From Phycisphaerae bacterium (GTDB taxonomy: Bacteria; Planctomycetota; Phycisphaerae; Phycisphaerales; SM1A02): 35,168 nt of DNA. The notes below the pieces were generated by a model. The model saw nothing but the letters and a program-made list of their open reading frames with translations, ran no database searches and had not been told where the DNA came from. Shown in pieces: positions 17,557-27,740 of the stretch. Position numbers and translations under genes: made by a program. Each line of letters opens with the position of its first letter. Positions within the stretch are counted from its first letter, which is position 1. The stretch spans positions 28,661 to 63,828 of the forward strand of contig PARI01000006.1 of the NCBI GenBank assembly GCA_002711415.1, read 5' to 3'.

Positions 17557-17600
17557 CATTGGATTGAATTTCCCAGCATGCCGGACTGGTGGATCCAATG
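17557..17600. promoter_or_regulatory. Inverted repeat in divergent region
   Basis: CATTGGAT (17557-17564) and ATCCAATG (17593-17600) are perfect inverted arms 28 bases apart, between the small Cys-rich gene and the ammonia-lyase gene. A TATTAT stretch lies just upstream. It may be an operator pair or a transcript stem; evidence is limited to the symmetry. Confidence 0.25.
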
Positions 17601-17666
17601 GGGTCGATTTCTTGTTCTCATGGGATGGTTGGACACCTCGACTGTCATCACTGGCGGGAGCTCAGC

Positions 17667-18833
17667 ATGGCGATTCAGCGGCATTGTCATAATGAACAGG
17701 CGCTTCAATCGCGGAGCTGTCCGGCGCCGGTGTCCAATGTCCTGCCCGAATCGTGTCGACATCAGGCCCGGGAGACGATCTCCGGTTGGCCGGGGTACGC
17801 ACCGACTCCGCTGCGAAGTCTGCAGGCACTGGCCAGTGAGCTCGGGGTGTCTGCACTTCAATACAAGGACGAAAGCGGCCGATTCGACCTGGCCAGCTTC
17901 AAGGCGCTGGGTGGAGCCTACGCCGTGCAGTCGGAGATCTGCAAGGTCATCCGTGAAGCATCTGGTCTTGATATCGAGATTGATCAAGTCCACCGGCACC
18001 ACGAATATGCGGAGTCCGTGACGGTCGTGACTGCAACCGATGGCAACCATGGCCGTTCAGTGGCCTGGGGAGCGGATCGCTGTGGGTGTCAATGCGTGGT
18101 CTACATGCATGAGCATGTCAGTATGGGTCGGCAGGAAGCCGTGGAGGCCCTGGGAGCTCGTGTCCAACGGGTGAAGGGCAATTACGACGATTCCGTGCAC
18201 AGGGCCGAGGAGGATGCGAAGGCCAACGGCTGGTTGATGGTCTCCGATACCTCGTGGCCGGGTTACCTGGATGTTCCTCGCACGGTCATGGCCGGCTACA
18301 CGGTCATGTCAGGCGAAGCGTTGGATCAGTGGCCTTTGACTGGGCCACCGACCCATGTGTTCATACAGGGTGGCTGCGGGGGGTTGGCTGGAGCAGTGTG
18401 TCTGGACATGTGGTCTCGACTTGGCCCAAGCAAGCCCCGGTTCATTGTCGTGGAACCGGATCCGGCGGCATGTCTCCATGACAGTGCGTGCGCCGGCCGG
18501 ATCCGTCGTGTTGACATCCAGGTCGAAAGTCTCATGGCTGGCCTGTCCTGCGGCGAGGTGTCTCTCATCGCATGGCCGATCCTGGAAGAGGCCGTGGCGG
18601 ACTTCATCACCATCACTGACGATCCGGTCGGTCCGTTGATGCGTCGCTTGGCCCGGGAGGAGTCCATCGTCGCCGGTGAATCCGCAGTCGCGGGCCTGGC
18701 GGGCTTGACCGAGTCGATTCGTGACCAGGACCTTGCGGACCGACTCGGACTGTCCGAGCACAGCCGGATCCTGGTGTTCGGCACGGAGGGTGCGACCGAT
18801 CCGGTGATCTACGATGAACTGGTCATGTGCTGA
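17667..18833 (+). CDS. Diaminopropionate ammonia-lyase (PLP-dependent, fold type II)
   Basis: GGGAG seven bases before ATG 17667 sets the start and gives 388 residues, the usual length. The PLP lysine is Lys79 in DLASFKALGGAY, after KDESGRF. ATDGNHGRSVAW contains Asp125, which matches the second catalytic acid of E. coli YgeX. The glycine loop reads QGGCGGLAG near 233, with Cys where Val or Ala is more common, and GTEGATDP closes the C-terminus. The enzyme splits 2,3-diaminopropionate to pyruvate and two ammonia. Threonine dehydratase is the nearest alternative, but the TDGNHGR and KDES.RF patterns favour the ammonia-lyase. No partner genes of the E. coli yge cluster are visible. Confidence 0.88.
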   Translation: MAIQRHCHNEQALQSRSCPAPVSNVLPESCRHQARETISGWPGYAPTPLRSLQALASELGVSALQYKDESGRFDLASFKALGGAYAVQSEICKVIREASGLDIEIDQVHRHHEYAESVTVVTATDGNHGRSVAWGADRCGCQCVVYMHEHVSMGRQEAVEALGARVQRVKGNYDDSVHRAEEDAKANGWLMVSDTSWPGYLDVPRTVMAGYTVMSGEALDQWPLTGPPTHVFIQGGCGGLAGAVCLDMWSRLGPSKPRFIVVEPDPAACLHDSACAGRIRRVDIQVESLMAGLSCGEVSLIAWPILEEAVADFITITDDPVGPLMRRLAREESIVAGESAVAGLAGLTESIRDQDLADRLGLSEHSRILVFGTEGATDPVIYDELVMC

Positions 18834-18965
18834 CGTGTACCGACAGTACTCGCCGCATGTCTCTCCATCAGCTTCCAGTATGCTGGTGAGATCCCGCATG
18901 TCATGATGACCGTGACTGCCGGGATACTAAGCCAGAAGTCATCCCGGGGACTCGAGAGTCGTCTC

Positions 18966-19505
18966 ATGCCACGAATCAAGATCATCGGTTGCAGCGGATC
19001 TGGCAAGAGCACCCTTGCACGCGAGGTTCACCAGCGGCTGGGAATTCCCTGGCTTGAACTGGATTCGCTGCAGCACCAGTCCGACTGGACCCCCATGGAA
19101 CCGGAACTGTTCCGAGACTCGGTCAGCGACTTCATCGAACGTCACCAGGACTGGGTGATCGATGGAAACTATCGGGTGGTGTCGGACCTGATTCACCCCA
19201 GGTGCACAGACCTGGTCTGGCTGGATGTTCCATTGATGAAGATCATGTGGCAGTTGGGGGTACGAAGTGCCACTCGCGTGATCTGCCGTACCGAATTATG
19301 GAACGGCAACCGGGAGAGCCTGCGAAGCCACCTCTCCATGGACCCCGAGGAATCAGTCCTGCTCTGGGCGATGAAGACTCATCGAGAGTTCCCGAATCGA
19401 TTCAAATCCCTTGCAGATGATCCTGTCTTGTCGCACGTGCAGTGCCATCGAATCCACGATCAGCCGACGCGTGACCGCTGGCTGGACACGTTGTCGATGC
19501 CGTAG
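18966..19505 (+). CDS. P-loop kinase, adenylate-kinase-like (FlaR/topology modulation type)
   Basis: The ATG at 18966 gives 180 residues beginning MPRIKIIGCSGSGKST, so the Walker A motif is at residues 8-16. The next conserved pieces are WLELDSLQHQSDW near 31 (a substrate acid region), FIERHQDWVIDGNYRVV near 55 and LVWLDVPL near 77. This is the pattern of the small P-loop kinases annotated as adenylate kinase or topology modulation protein, whose substrate is not known. A frame to 18903 exists, but the family starts directly before the P-loop. It follows the ammonia-lyase by about 130 bases and is convergent with the S9 peptidase gene. Confidence 0.8.
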   Translation: MPRIKIIGCSGSGKSTLAREVHQRLGIPWLELDSLQHQSDWTPMEPELFRDSVSDFIERHQDWVIDGNYRVVSDLIHPRCTDLVWLDVPLMKIMWQLGVRSATRVICRTELWNGNRESLRSHLSMDPEESVLLWAMKTHREFPNRFKSLADDPVLSHVQCHRIHDQPTRDRWLDTLSMP

Positions 19506-19576
19506 TTGCCCGGTCGGTCCTGCTCGAAGGTGGATGGGGATGCTGGACCGTTCAGGAAAGCGCTAGAATCGATTAC

Positions 19577-21850
<2,274 letters not shown>

Positions 21851-22040
21851 AAGTCTTCTTCCCGAGTGACTACGCGTAGTGCATGATGGTATCTGAACCA
21901 ACAATCATATCGTCAACGTTGAGATGTGCTCCTGTGGGGTCTCGCCACTCGATGAGGCCCCGAGGCAGGGCGTATCATCACATTCATGAAAACGTGTACA
22001 TCGAGGCTGCATGACATGACAAGAGTAAGTGAGCAGGAGC

Positions 22041-23168
22041 CTATGGGCAGACGCCCCAGCTGGCCAGGAGTATGGCCAGGTCTTCCCCGTCGGTCGTGCG
22101 ATCACCGGTCAGATCGCCACCCGCCTTGCCCCATTCCGAAAGCATCATGCCCAGATCGACGCCATCGATCGACCCATCACCGTCAAGATCGCCCGGGCAG
22201 TCAATATCGCAGTCATCACAGAACTCCAGCACGCAGTTGTCACGGTTGTCTATCCAAAGACCGTAGATCTGGTCAGGAGTATTGCTGCAGAGCGTGGAGT
22301 TTGTCAGGGTCGGGGTGCTGTCATGGTTGCACATCCCGCCGCCAGGCCACAAGCTGCCTCCGCTGACAGCAGCCGAGTTGCCGGTGAACATGCAGTTGTT
22401 GATATGCGGGTGGCATTGATTGATATTGATCATTCCACCACCATCGAGAATGGCTGCGTTCTCTGTGAAAGTGCAGTCTGTCAGTTCTGGGCTGCTAAAG
22501 AATAGGTTGTACATTCCACTGCCGCTGCTGGCCATGTTGCCAGTAAACGTGCAGCCAGTCAGCACTGGATCGCTTGTGTGGGCGATGTACATCCCGCCAC
22601 CTGCAGCAGCAAAGTTCTTCTCGAATACACAGTTGAGAAGCGTCGGGTTGCTGTCAAGGTAGACGTGCATGCCGCCACCGGCAGAAGCCGAGTTGTTGGC
22701 AAACGTGCAGTTGTCTAGCAAGGGGCTGCTACCTTCGCCGAGGTACGTGCCGCCGCCTTCATCAGCCGAGTTGCCAATGAATGTGCAATTCTCAAGCGAT
22801 GGGCTGCCGTTGGAGCAACTCAAACCGCCGCCAATGCTCGCATGTCCTCCGGTGATGAGCAGGTTCTCGAAAATGGTGCCAGGTCCTTCGCCGCTTGTGC
22901 ATTGGAGAACCCGTATGGACCCCTGGCCATCGATGATGCTGCCAGGAGATCCGTCTCTTCCTGCAGCGCCACGAAGCGTTATGGCTTTGCCGATCATGTC
23001 GATGGTGGCCGAGGGGAAATATTCGCCCGCTTCCAACTGGATGATGTCGCCATCTGAAGCAACATCAATTGCGGCCTGTATGTCTCCACCAGGAGGGACA
23101 GTGATCGTGTCGGCAATGGCCAAGCCGGCACATGTCAGGACAGCTATGCTCGCAATGCCACTCTTCAT
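22041..23168 (-). CDS. Secreted right-handed beta-helix protein with dockerin tail
   Basis: ATG at 23168 is preceded by GAGG and begins a signal peptide (KSGIASIAVLTCAGLAIA). The frame reaches 23318 but the added residues look non-coding. The 375-residue product opens with a NosD/DUF1565-like segment (GDIQAAIDVASDGDIIQLEAG) and then about seven 24-residue coils built around NCTF..N.A..GGGMY. Such repeats form a parallel beta-helix, as in pectate lyases and adhesins, but no catalytic residues can be assigned. The C-terminus is a two-unit dockerin-like domain (DLDGDGSIDGVDLG, DLTGDRTTDGEDLA) ending in WGVCP. It is divergent from the helicase gene across about 390 bases. Confidence 0.88.
   Translation of the reverse strand: MKSGIASIAVLTCAGLAIADTITVPPGGDIQAAIDVASDGDIIQLEAGEYFPSATIDMIGKAITLRGAAGRDGSPGSIIDGQGSIRVLQCTSGEGPGTIFENLLITGGHASIGGGLSCSNGSPSLENCTFIGNSADEGGGTYLGEGSSPLLDNCTFANNSASAGGGMHVYLDSNPTLLNCVFEKNFAAAGGGMYIAHTSDPVLTGCTFTGNMASSGSGMYNLFFSSPELTDCTFTENAAILDGGGMININQCHPHINNCMFTGNSAAVSGGSLWPGGGMCNHDSTPTLTNSTLCSNTPDQIYGLWIDNRDNCVLEFCDDCDIDCPGDLDGDGSIDGVDLGMMLSEWGKAGGDLTGDRTTDGEDLAILLASWGVCP
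22360..22805 (-). repeat. 72-base tandem coding repeats of the beta-helix gene
   Basis: The beta-helix coils are encoded by tandem units of about 72 bases, recognisable on the plus strand by a recurring 'gcc(a/g)..ttg/ttc..aa.gtgca' pattern. They are diverged at DNA level and are coding, not a CRISPR array. Confidence 0.7.
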
Positions 23169-23561
23169 TGCATCGGTCCTCGGGGTATCTGCATCCGGTC
23201 TATGGGGCCAGTAGCATGATATTGCATGAAAGCGGAATTCATATCCCTCACCACGCGACAACGTCGCAATCGGCCTCCGGATCCCCTCGGACAGTCCGTG
23301 TAGACCGATGAGGTCCATGAGGCAGTCCAGAGACCGGAAAGGTCCTTGTTCTGGGACGTAAGCGCCTCAATCGGTATTGCATGGGTGTTGTTGTGGACAC
23401 AACGGTCGAAGACGGTTAAATTGGAAGATTCGGTGGCGATTTCAAGCCCACTGGAACGAAGAAGACAGTTGAAAGTCGCACCGGACGCACCAGCGTTCCG
23501 AAATCACACAATGAACGGATACCCCACCGCGCTGGTTTCCCGAAAGTAGAGCACAGTTCCG
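23169..23561. other. Divergent intergenic region upstream of the helicase
   Basis: About 390 bases between the beta-helix gene and the helicase gene hold no convincing gene. A 14-base dyad, GTTGTG-GA-CACAAC, lies at 23390-23403, with a TTAAAT stretch about 15 bases after it that could be a -10 box. The helicase mRNA would then carry a leader of more than 100 bases, which is common for cold-inducible RNA helicases, but I see no specific riboregulator. Confidence 0.35.
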
Positions 23562-25637
23562 ATGACATTTCAGACCATGCGGCTCGTAGAGCCTGTCGCT
23601 CGAGCGATCGAGGACGAGGGGTACGACACTCCCACGCCCATCCAGGCTCAGACGATTCCTGAAGCCATGACCGGCAGGGATGTGCTTGGCTGCGCTCAGA
23701 CGGGAACCGGCAAGACCTGTGCGTTCGCACTGCCGATCCTTCATCAGCTGGCGTCATCGGATCAGGAATACCAGATGCCTCGCAAGGCGCACCGCGGTCG
23801 TCCGCCACGTGCATTGGTGCTCTGCCCCACGCGAGAACTCGCGATGCAGATCCATGAGAGTTTCAGATCCTACGGTCGTCACCTGGACCTGCGCCATGCG
23901 GTGGTCTACGGCGGCGTCAAGCAGGGGCGACAGGTCAATGCACTGCGAAACGGTGTCGATATCCTGATTGCTACCCCTGGTCGCCTGCTCGACCTCGTCA
24001 ATCAGGGGCACGTCGATCTCTCTGAGATCCAGTACTTCGTTCTCGACGAAGCCGACCGCATGCTCGACATGGGATTCATCGACGACACCCGCAGGATCGT
24101 CAGCATGATCCCGAACAAGCATCAGACCCTGTTCTTCTCGGCGACGGTCTCCAACGAAATCCGGGAACTTGCCGATTCGATTCTCAAGGACCCCCTGAAG
24201 GTCGAGACCACTCCCGAAGCGACCGCCGTCGACAAGATCGACCAGTGCGTCTACATGGTGAAGCGGGAGGACAAGCCGCAGGCCCTCTTCGCGTTGCTGG
24301 AACGCGATTCCGTCGAGTGCGCCCTGGTCTTCACCAAGACCAAGCATGGCGCCGACCGCCTGGTCAGGCATCTCCGCCGCAGTGAATACCGTTCGGACGC
24401 GATTCATTCGAACAAGACCCAGAATCGTCGAAATGACATCATGAACGCCTTCCGTTCGGGACGGATCTCCGTTCTGGTCGCGACCGACATCGCCGCTCGC
24501 GGCATCGACGTCGACGGCATCACTCATGTGGTCAACTACGACCTGCCCATGGAATCGGAGACCTACGTTCATCGCATCGGACGCACGGCTCGAGCCGGCG
24601 CCTCGGGCATCGCGATCACCTTCTGCGACAAGAGCGAACGACGCCTTCTCAAGAACGTCGAGCGTCGAACACGAACGCCGATCAAGGTCGCCACCGATCT
24701 GGACATCTCCAAGCGAGTCGAGAAGAAGGAGTGTTCCGACACGTCCGATCGCAAGCATGCCGGGAACTCCGGTCCCATCGAGTCGACTTCCGAATCGTAC
24801 GACACGCAGGATTGGAAGAAGGACAAGAAGAAGAACTCCCAGAAGTCCGGGAAGAAGAGCTGGGACGGCAAGAAGGGCAACAGGAAATCAGGCAAGTGGT
24901 CCGAAGGGCCCAAGTCCAAGCGCCACGGCCAGGTCTCCAGCCAGGACGAGCGATCCGAATCCGGAGACCGGCAGCCCCGGGAGAAGAGCACCCGGAATGG
25001 TGGAAAGCCCGGATGGAAGTCCAAGCATCCCTACAAGAAGGGGAAGAAGCGCAGCCGTGACGGTGAGTCGGGTGGTTCGACAGACGCACGCGACGGCGAC
25101 CGTGAAGGCAGCAGGCAGTGGACTCCGAATCCCAAGGCGAAGCCCGGGAGCAAGTACAAGTCGTCCGGCGGCAAGTCGAATCGCTCCGGTGACCGAAACG
25201 AGCGTTCCGAGCGCACCGACCGAAGCGATCGTCCGTCTCGTTCTGCACGTGGTGGTTCCAAGCCACGGTCCGAAGGCACTCGCGGAAAGGCCAGCCGAAC
25301 GGCCAAGTCAGGCGCTCCGAAGCATCAGTGGAAGAAGCTCAGGGGCGAATACCGGTCCGATCAAGATCGTGAGGAAAGCAGTCAGGGCAGACATGATGGC
25401 GCCGCACGAAAATCCGGACAGGGGAAATGGAAGGCCCGTGGCTTCAAGTCCGGTGCCAAGCCACGTGGCTCCAAGTCCGGTGCCAAGCCCAGAGCCGCCA
25501 AGCCTGGAAGATCCAGGTCGGGTGGGTTCAAATCCTCCAAGGGCAAGCCCGGCGGCTTCAAATCCGGTGGCCCCAAGCGTAACGCCCGTTCTCGACGGCA
25601 CATGAAATCCCAGGGCCACGGAATGAACACCCGGTAG
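23562..25637 (+). CDS. DEAD-box ATP-dependent RNA helicase, RhlE-like, with long basic tail
   Basis: The 691-residue protein has all helicase motifs in order: Q motif TPTPIQAQ near 22, motif I AQTGTGKT at 45-52, PTRELAMQ, DEAD at 162-165, SAT at 193-195, ATDIAARGID near 307 and HRIGRTARAG near 335. These enzymes unwind RNA using ATP, in ribosome assembly or RNA decay. The core matches RhlE in length and ends near residue 385. The remaining 300 residues are low-complexity, rich in Lys, Arg, Ser and Gly, with repeated KSGAKPR and GGFKS units near the end; they are probably disordered and RNA-binding. No strong ribosome binding site is visible before the ATG. A hairpin 30 bases after the stop may end transcription. 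Confidence 0.92.
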   Translation: MTFQTMRLVEPVARAIEDEGYDTPTPIQAQTIPEAMTGRDVLGCAQTGTGKTCAFALPILHQLASSDQEYQMPRKAHRGRPPRALVLCPTRELAMQIHESFRSYGRHLDLRHAVVYGGVKQGRQVNALRNGVDILIATPGRLLDLVNQGHVDLSEIQYFVLDEADRMLDMGFIDDTRRIVSMIPNKHQTLFFSATVSNEIRELADSILKDPLKVETTPEATAVDKIDQCVYMVKREDKPQALFALLERDSVECALVFTKTKHGADRLVRHLRRSEYRSDAIHSNKTQNRRNDIMNAFRSGRISVLVATDIAARGIDVDGITHVVNYDLPMESETYVHRIGRTARAGASGIAITFCDKSERRLLKNVERRTRTPIKVATDLDISKRVEKKECSDTSDRKHAGNSGPIESTSESYDTQDWKKDKKKNSQKSGKKSWDGKKGNRKSGKWSEGPKSKRHGQVSSQDERSESGDRQPREKSTRNGGKPGWKSKHPYKKGKKRSRDGESGGSTDARDGDREGSRQWTPNPKAKPGSKYKSSGGKSNRSGDRNERSERTDRSDRPSRSARGGSKPRSEGTRGKASRTAKSGAPKHQWKKLRGEYRSDQDREESSQGRHDGAARKSGQGKWKARGFKSGAKPRGSKSGAKPRAAKPGRSRSGGFKSSKGKPGGFKSGGPKRNARSRRHMKSQGHGMNTR

Positions 25638-25739
25638 TCCCGCTGCTCAAACAGATGTCCATGACACAACCCCTGCCAAGGCAGGGGTTGTCTTCTAAAG
25701 CGGGTGAGGCGACTCAACGCCCGACATTCACGTTGGCAA
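25609..25739. repeat. tRNA-Gly/terminator module, copy 1 (left scar)
   Basis: This 131-base stretch runs from the last codons of the helicase gene through a hairpin to the 3-prime half of a tRNA-Gly, read on the minus strand (25699-25739). It matches copy 2 (27438-27567) at roughly nine bases in ten over its whole length. From the hairpin on it also matches the intact tRNA locus. Matching to the intact tRNA stops in the anticodon loop. The T-loop reads TTGAGT rather than TTCGAAT, so this is not a working tRNA. Confidence 0.85.
25668..25689. terminator. Terminator hairpin after the helicase gene
   Basis: AACCCCTGC and GCAGGGGTT pair in a 9-bp GC-rich stem around a short loop, 30 bases past the helicase stop. 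The plus-strand side is followed by GTCTTCT, a weak T-run. Its copy at 29078 serves the tRNA on the other strand, so the element may act in both directions. Confidence 0.65.
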
Positions 25740-25754
25740 TGTGCGAACGTGCAC

Positions 25755-27206
25755 TCAGCAGGGGCCCCAATCTGCCAGAAACAACCCGACATCGCCGCCG
25801 TCTACGGCCCCATCACCGTTGAGGTCAGTCTGACACGGGGCTGGGCATGCGCCCCAGGATGCCAGCAGGTAACCGAAATCCGCTCCATCAACCACACCAT
25901 CGTTGTTGAAGTCGGAGCGGCATGTCTCGTTGCATTTCAATCTCGGCGATATCGAGATAGCCGTATGGATGGCATCTTCCAGTTGAAGTGAGATTTCCTC
26001 CGTTGTGGTGCTGAGCGGCCATCCCCTTGCATCAACAACACTCCCGGATGTCAAATCGGCAACTCGGGCCATGTAGCTTGTTGGGTCGACCGAATCATAT
26101 ACACACTGCGGCGTACCGCTGGTTGGCATTGGTATGACTTGAACGTTCTCGATGACTGCCTGCTGTATCAGGTTCCACATGCTCGCATCGTCATTGCAAT
26201 TGCATGCATCATCAGAAAAGATGCCTCCGTCCTGCGGCCCCTCGTCGCTGATCGGAATGAGAATAAGCACTGCATCACGGATATCCCACGCCTGAGGACG
26301 TCCATCCTGGTCTGTGCCAAGAGGATAGGTGCCATATGGTGAGGTCATGACTGCTGATGCATCACCCCATTCCTCGCCATTGGAATTACTGTCATCGCCA
26401 TTGAAATCATCGATGAACCTATCCTCTACTCCAATACAGACTGGAACAGGAGTATCGACCGGCATTGTCCAATCGCGACAAGAGGAATTCGGTTGATCTT
26501 CGATGATGCTGACCCAGGCCGCACGTACATCAAGTACGTTTGATGCCTGAAGTCTCGATACAGTTTCCTTAAATACATTCTGGCACAGCAGCTGGATGGA
26601 GTCATCATCAACGGAACCTGATGGATCTGCAATCGCAATCAGGTCAACTGCTATCACACCAGCTTTAGGACAGAATGTCGGCCCGTCATCCAGATCAATT
26701 GTGCCATTCCCATTGCAATCAGAGGCGATCTCGCATTCATCAGGGGTGCCGTCGTTATTGCAATCCTTACTGATCCCATAAATTATATCGCACTCATCAG
26801 GATCGCAGTTGTTGTTGCAATCACTGCTGATACCAGTGAGTATGTCTATGAAGTCAGCGCTGCCATTGCTATTGCAATCATCGCACTCATCGGGGACATT
26901 GTTGCCATTGCAGTCCTCGCTGGAATTCAAGCATATGTCCAGTGGATCCGGCACACCATTGCTGTTGCAATCGAGCCTGCATAGGAGATCCGCCAGGATT
27001 ACACACTCGCTATCCCACTCGCCATTGCAACAGTATGGATCAGAATCGCAGACCAGTCTGCAGCATGCACTGCAGTCGCATCCGGTGCCGCCGTGTGCTT
27101 CAAAGCAATCGCCACTTGACTTCATGCACCAATCCTGGGCCGTGCACGGAATCGCATGCGCTCCAAGAGTAATAACCAAGGCGGTCAGGACATATCTATG
27201 GAACAT
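25755..27206 (-). CDS. Secreted vWA-like protein with DCN.NG.PDEC repeats and dockerin tail
   Basis: ATG at 27206 has AAGG seven bases upstream and begins a signal peptide (MFHRYVLTALVITLGAHAI, cut after TAQ). The 483-residue protein has a Cys-rich head with the run CDCSACC, then about six calcium-loop repeats of the DCNGNNVPDEC kind (about 82-175). A von Willebrand A-like domain follows, starting VDLIAIADPSGSVDDDS, in which DPSGS may be a metal-ion adhesion site. Two dockerin-like units (DFNNDGVVDGADFG, DLNGDGAVDGGDVG) end at WGPC. It is probably an exported adhesion or scaffold protein. It sits alone between tRNA-module copies 1 and 2 and looks more AT-rich than its neighbours, which suggests acquired cargo. 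Confidence 0.82.
   Translation of the reverse strand: MFHRYVLTALVITLGAHAIPCTAQDWCMKSSGDCFEAHGGTGCDCSACCRLVCDSDPYCCNGEWDSECVILADLLCRLDCNSNGVPDPLDICLNSSEDCNGNNVPDECDDCNSNGSADFIDILTGISSDCNNNCDPDECDIIYGISKDCNNDGTPDECEIASDCNGNGTIDLDDGPTFCPKAGVIAVDLIAIADPSGSVDDDSIQLLCQNVFKETVSRLQASNVLDVRAAWVSIIEDQPNSSCRDWTMPVDTPVPVCIGVEDRFIDDFNGDDSNSNGEEWGDASAVMTSPYGTYPLGTDQDGRPQAWDIRDAVLILIPISDEGPQDGGIFSDDACNCNDDASMWNLIQQAVIENVQVIPMPTSGTPQCVYDSVDPTSYMARVADLTSGSVVDARGWPLSTTTEEISLQLEDAIHTAISISPRLKCNETCRSDFNNDGVVDGADFGYLLASWGACPAPCQTDLNGDGAVDGGDVGLFLADWGPC
26690..26978 (-). repeat. Tandem calcium-loop coding repeats
   Basis: Degenerate units, seen on the plus strand as recurring '(a/g)ttgcaatc' blocks, encode the DCN.NG.PDEC repeats of the vWA-like protein. 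They resemble thrombospondin type 3-like calcium loops common in planctomycete exported proteins. Confidence 0.6.
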
Positions 27207-27437
27207 GATGTAGCCTTCCAAACAGCAGTGTTCTCTGGATAAACAGGCGAAGGACGCCGCTGAATGATGCTATTCAAGACTTGTGGCAAGTCTGAAAATG
27301 GGTGTGAAATTGCCACGAATAAATCCATGGAGCTCTGTGGTACCAGGCCCGCGGACCATCCCCATGGGCACAGGTGATAAGCCATTATCAAATAAGGCCT
27401 GTTCCGTCTGTCTTGATGGGAACCGAACTCCGATCAT

Positions 27438-27567
27438 GCCAGGGCCATGGAAGGAACGCCCGGGAGTCCTGCTGCTCAAACAGATGTCCATGACACAACC
27501 CCTGCCAAAGCAGGGGTTGTCTTCAAAGCGGGTGAGGTGACTCAACGCCCGATATTCACGTCGGCAA
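27438..27567. repeat. tRNA-Gly/terminator module, copy 2 (middle scar)
   Basis: The 130 bases align with copy 1 end to end, including about 29 bases that correspond to the helicase 3-prime end, where its TAG stop has become GAG. The tRNA 3-prime half covers 27527-27567 on the minus strand and stops at the anticodon loop. Its T-loop has the same TTGAGT change as copy 1, so copies 1 and 2 share a more recent ancestor with each other than with the intact tRNA. Confidence 0.85.
27497..27518. terminator. Copy of the terminator hairpin, middle module
   Basis: AACCCCTGC and GCAGGGGTT form the same 9-bp stem with a CAAA loop. No intact gene ends directly here, so it is likely a relic carried with the module. 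Confidence 0.5.
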
Positions 27568-27740
27568 GGGGCAGGCGCACCGACCACATGGCATGAACAG
27601 TGTCGATTCCTTGCAATGAGTGCAGGGGCGACTCCAAATCCTCGCCACAGGTGTGCAGGACGGGGGTCGTTGGTCTACTTAAGGCGCGGTGAAATGATCG
27701 ACATGCACTACAATCGAAGAGTCCTGGGGAGAATGACCGA

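Larger units (their letters stand above)
27207..27740. other. Intergenic region holding tRNA-module copy 2
   Basis: This 534-base region separates the divergent vWA-like gene and the lipoprotein gene. It contains tRNA-module copy 2 in its middle and a TACAAT box at 27709-27714, which could be a -10 element for the lipoprotein gene. Positions 27240-27437 hold nothing I can identify, although the stretch next to copy 2 may be a decayed extension of the helicase 3-prime end. Confidence 0.5.

Noticed and set aside
22360-22805. Periodic 72-base repeats that could suggest a CRISPR array
   Set aside because: They are in-frame coding repeats of a beta-helix protein, diverged between units, and no cas genes are present.
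23346-23549. A 67-codon frame upstream of the helicase
   Set aside because: It starts with TTG, has no ribosome binding site, and its residues show no protein-like pattern.
25699-25739. A possible extra tRNA-Gly gene next to the helicase
   Set aside because: Only the 3-prime half is present and the T-loop is damaged, so it cannot fold as a tRNA. The same holds for 27527-27567.
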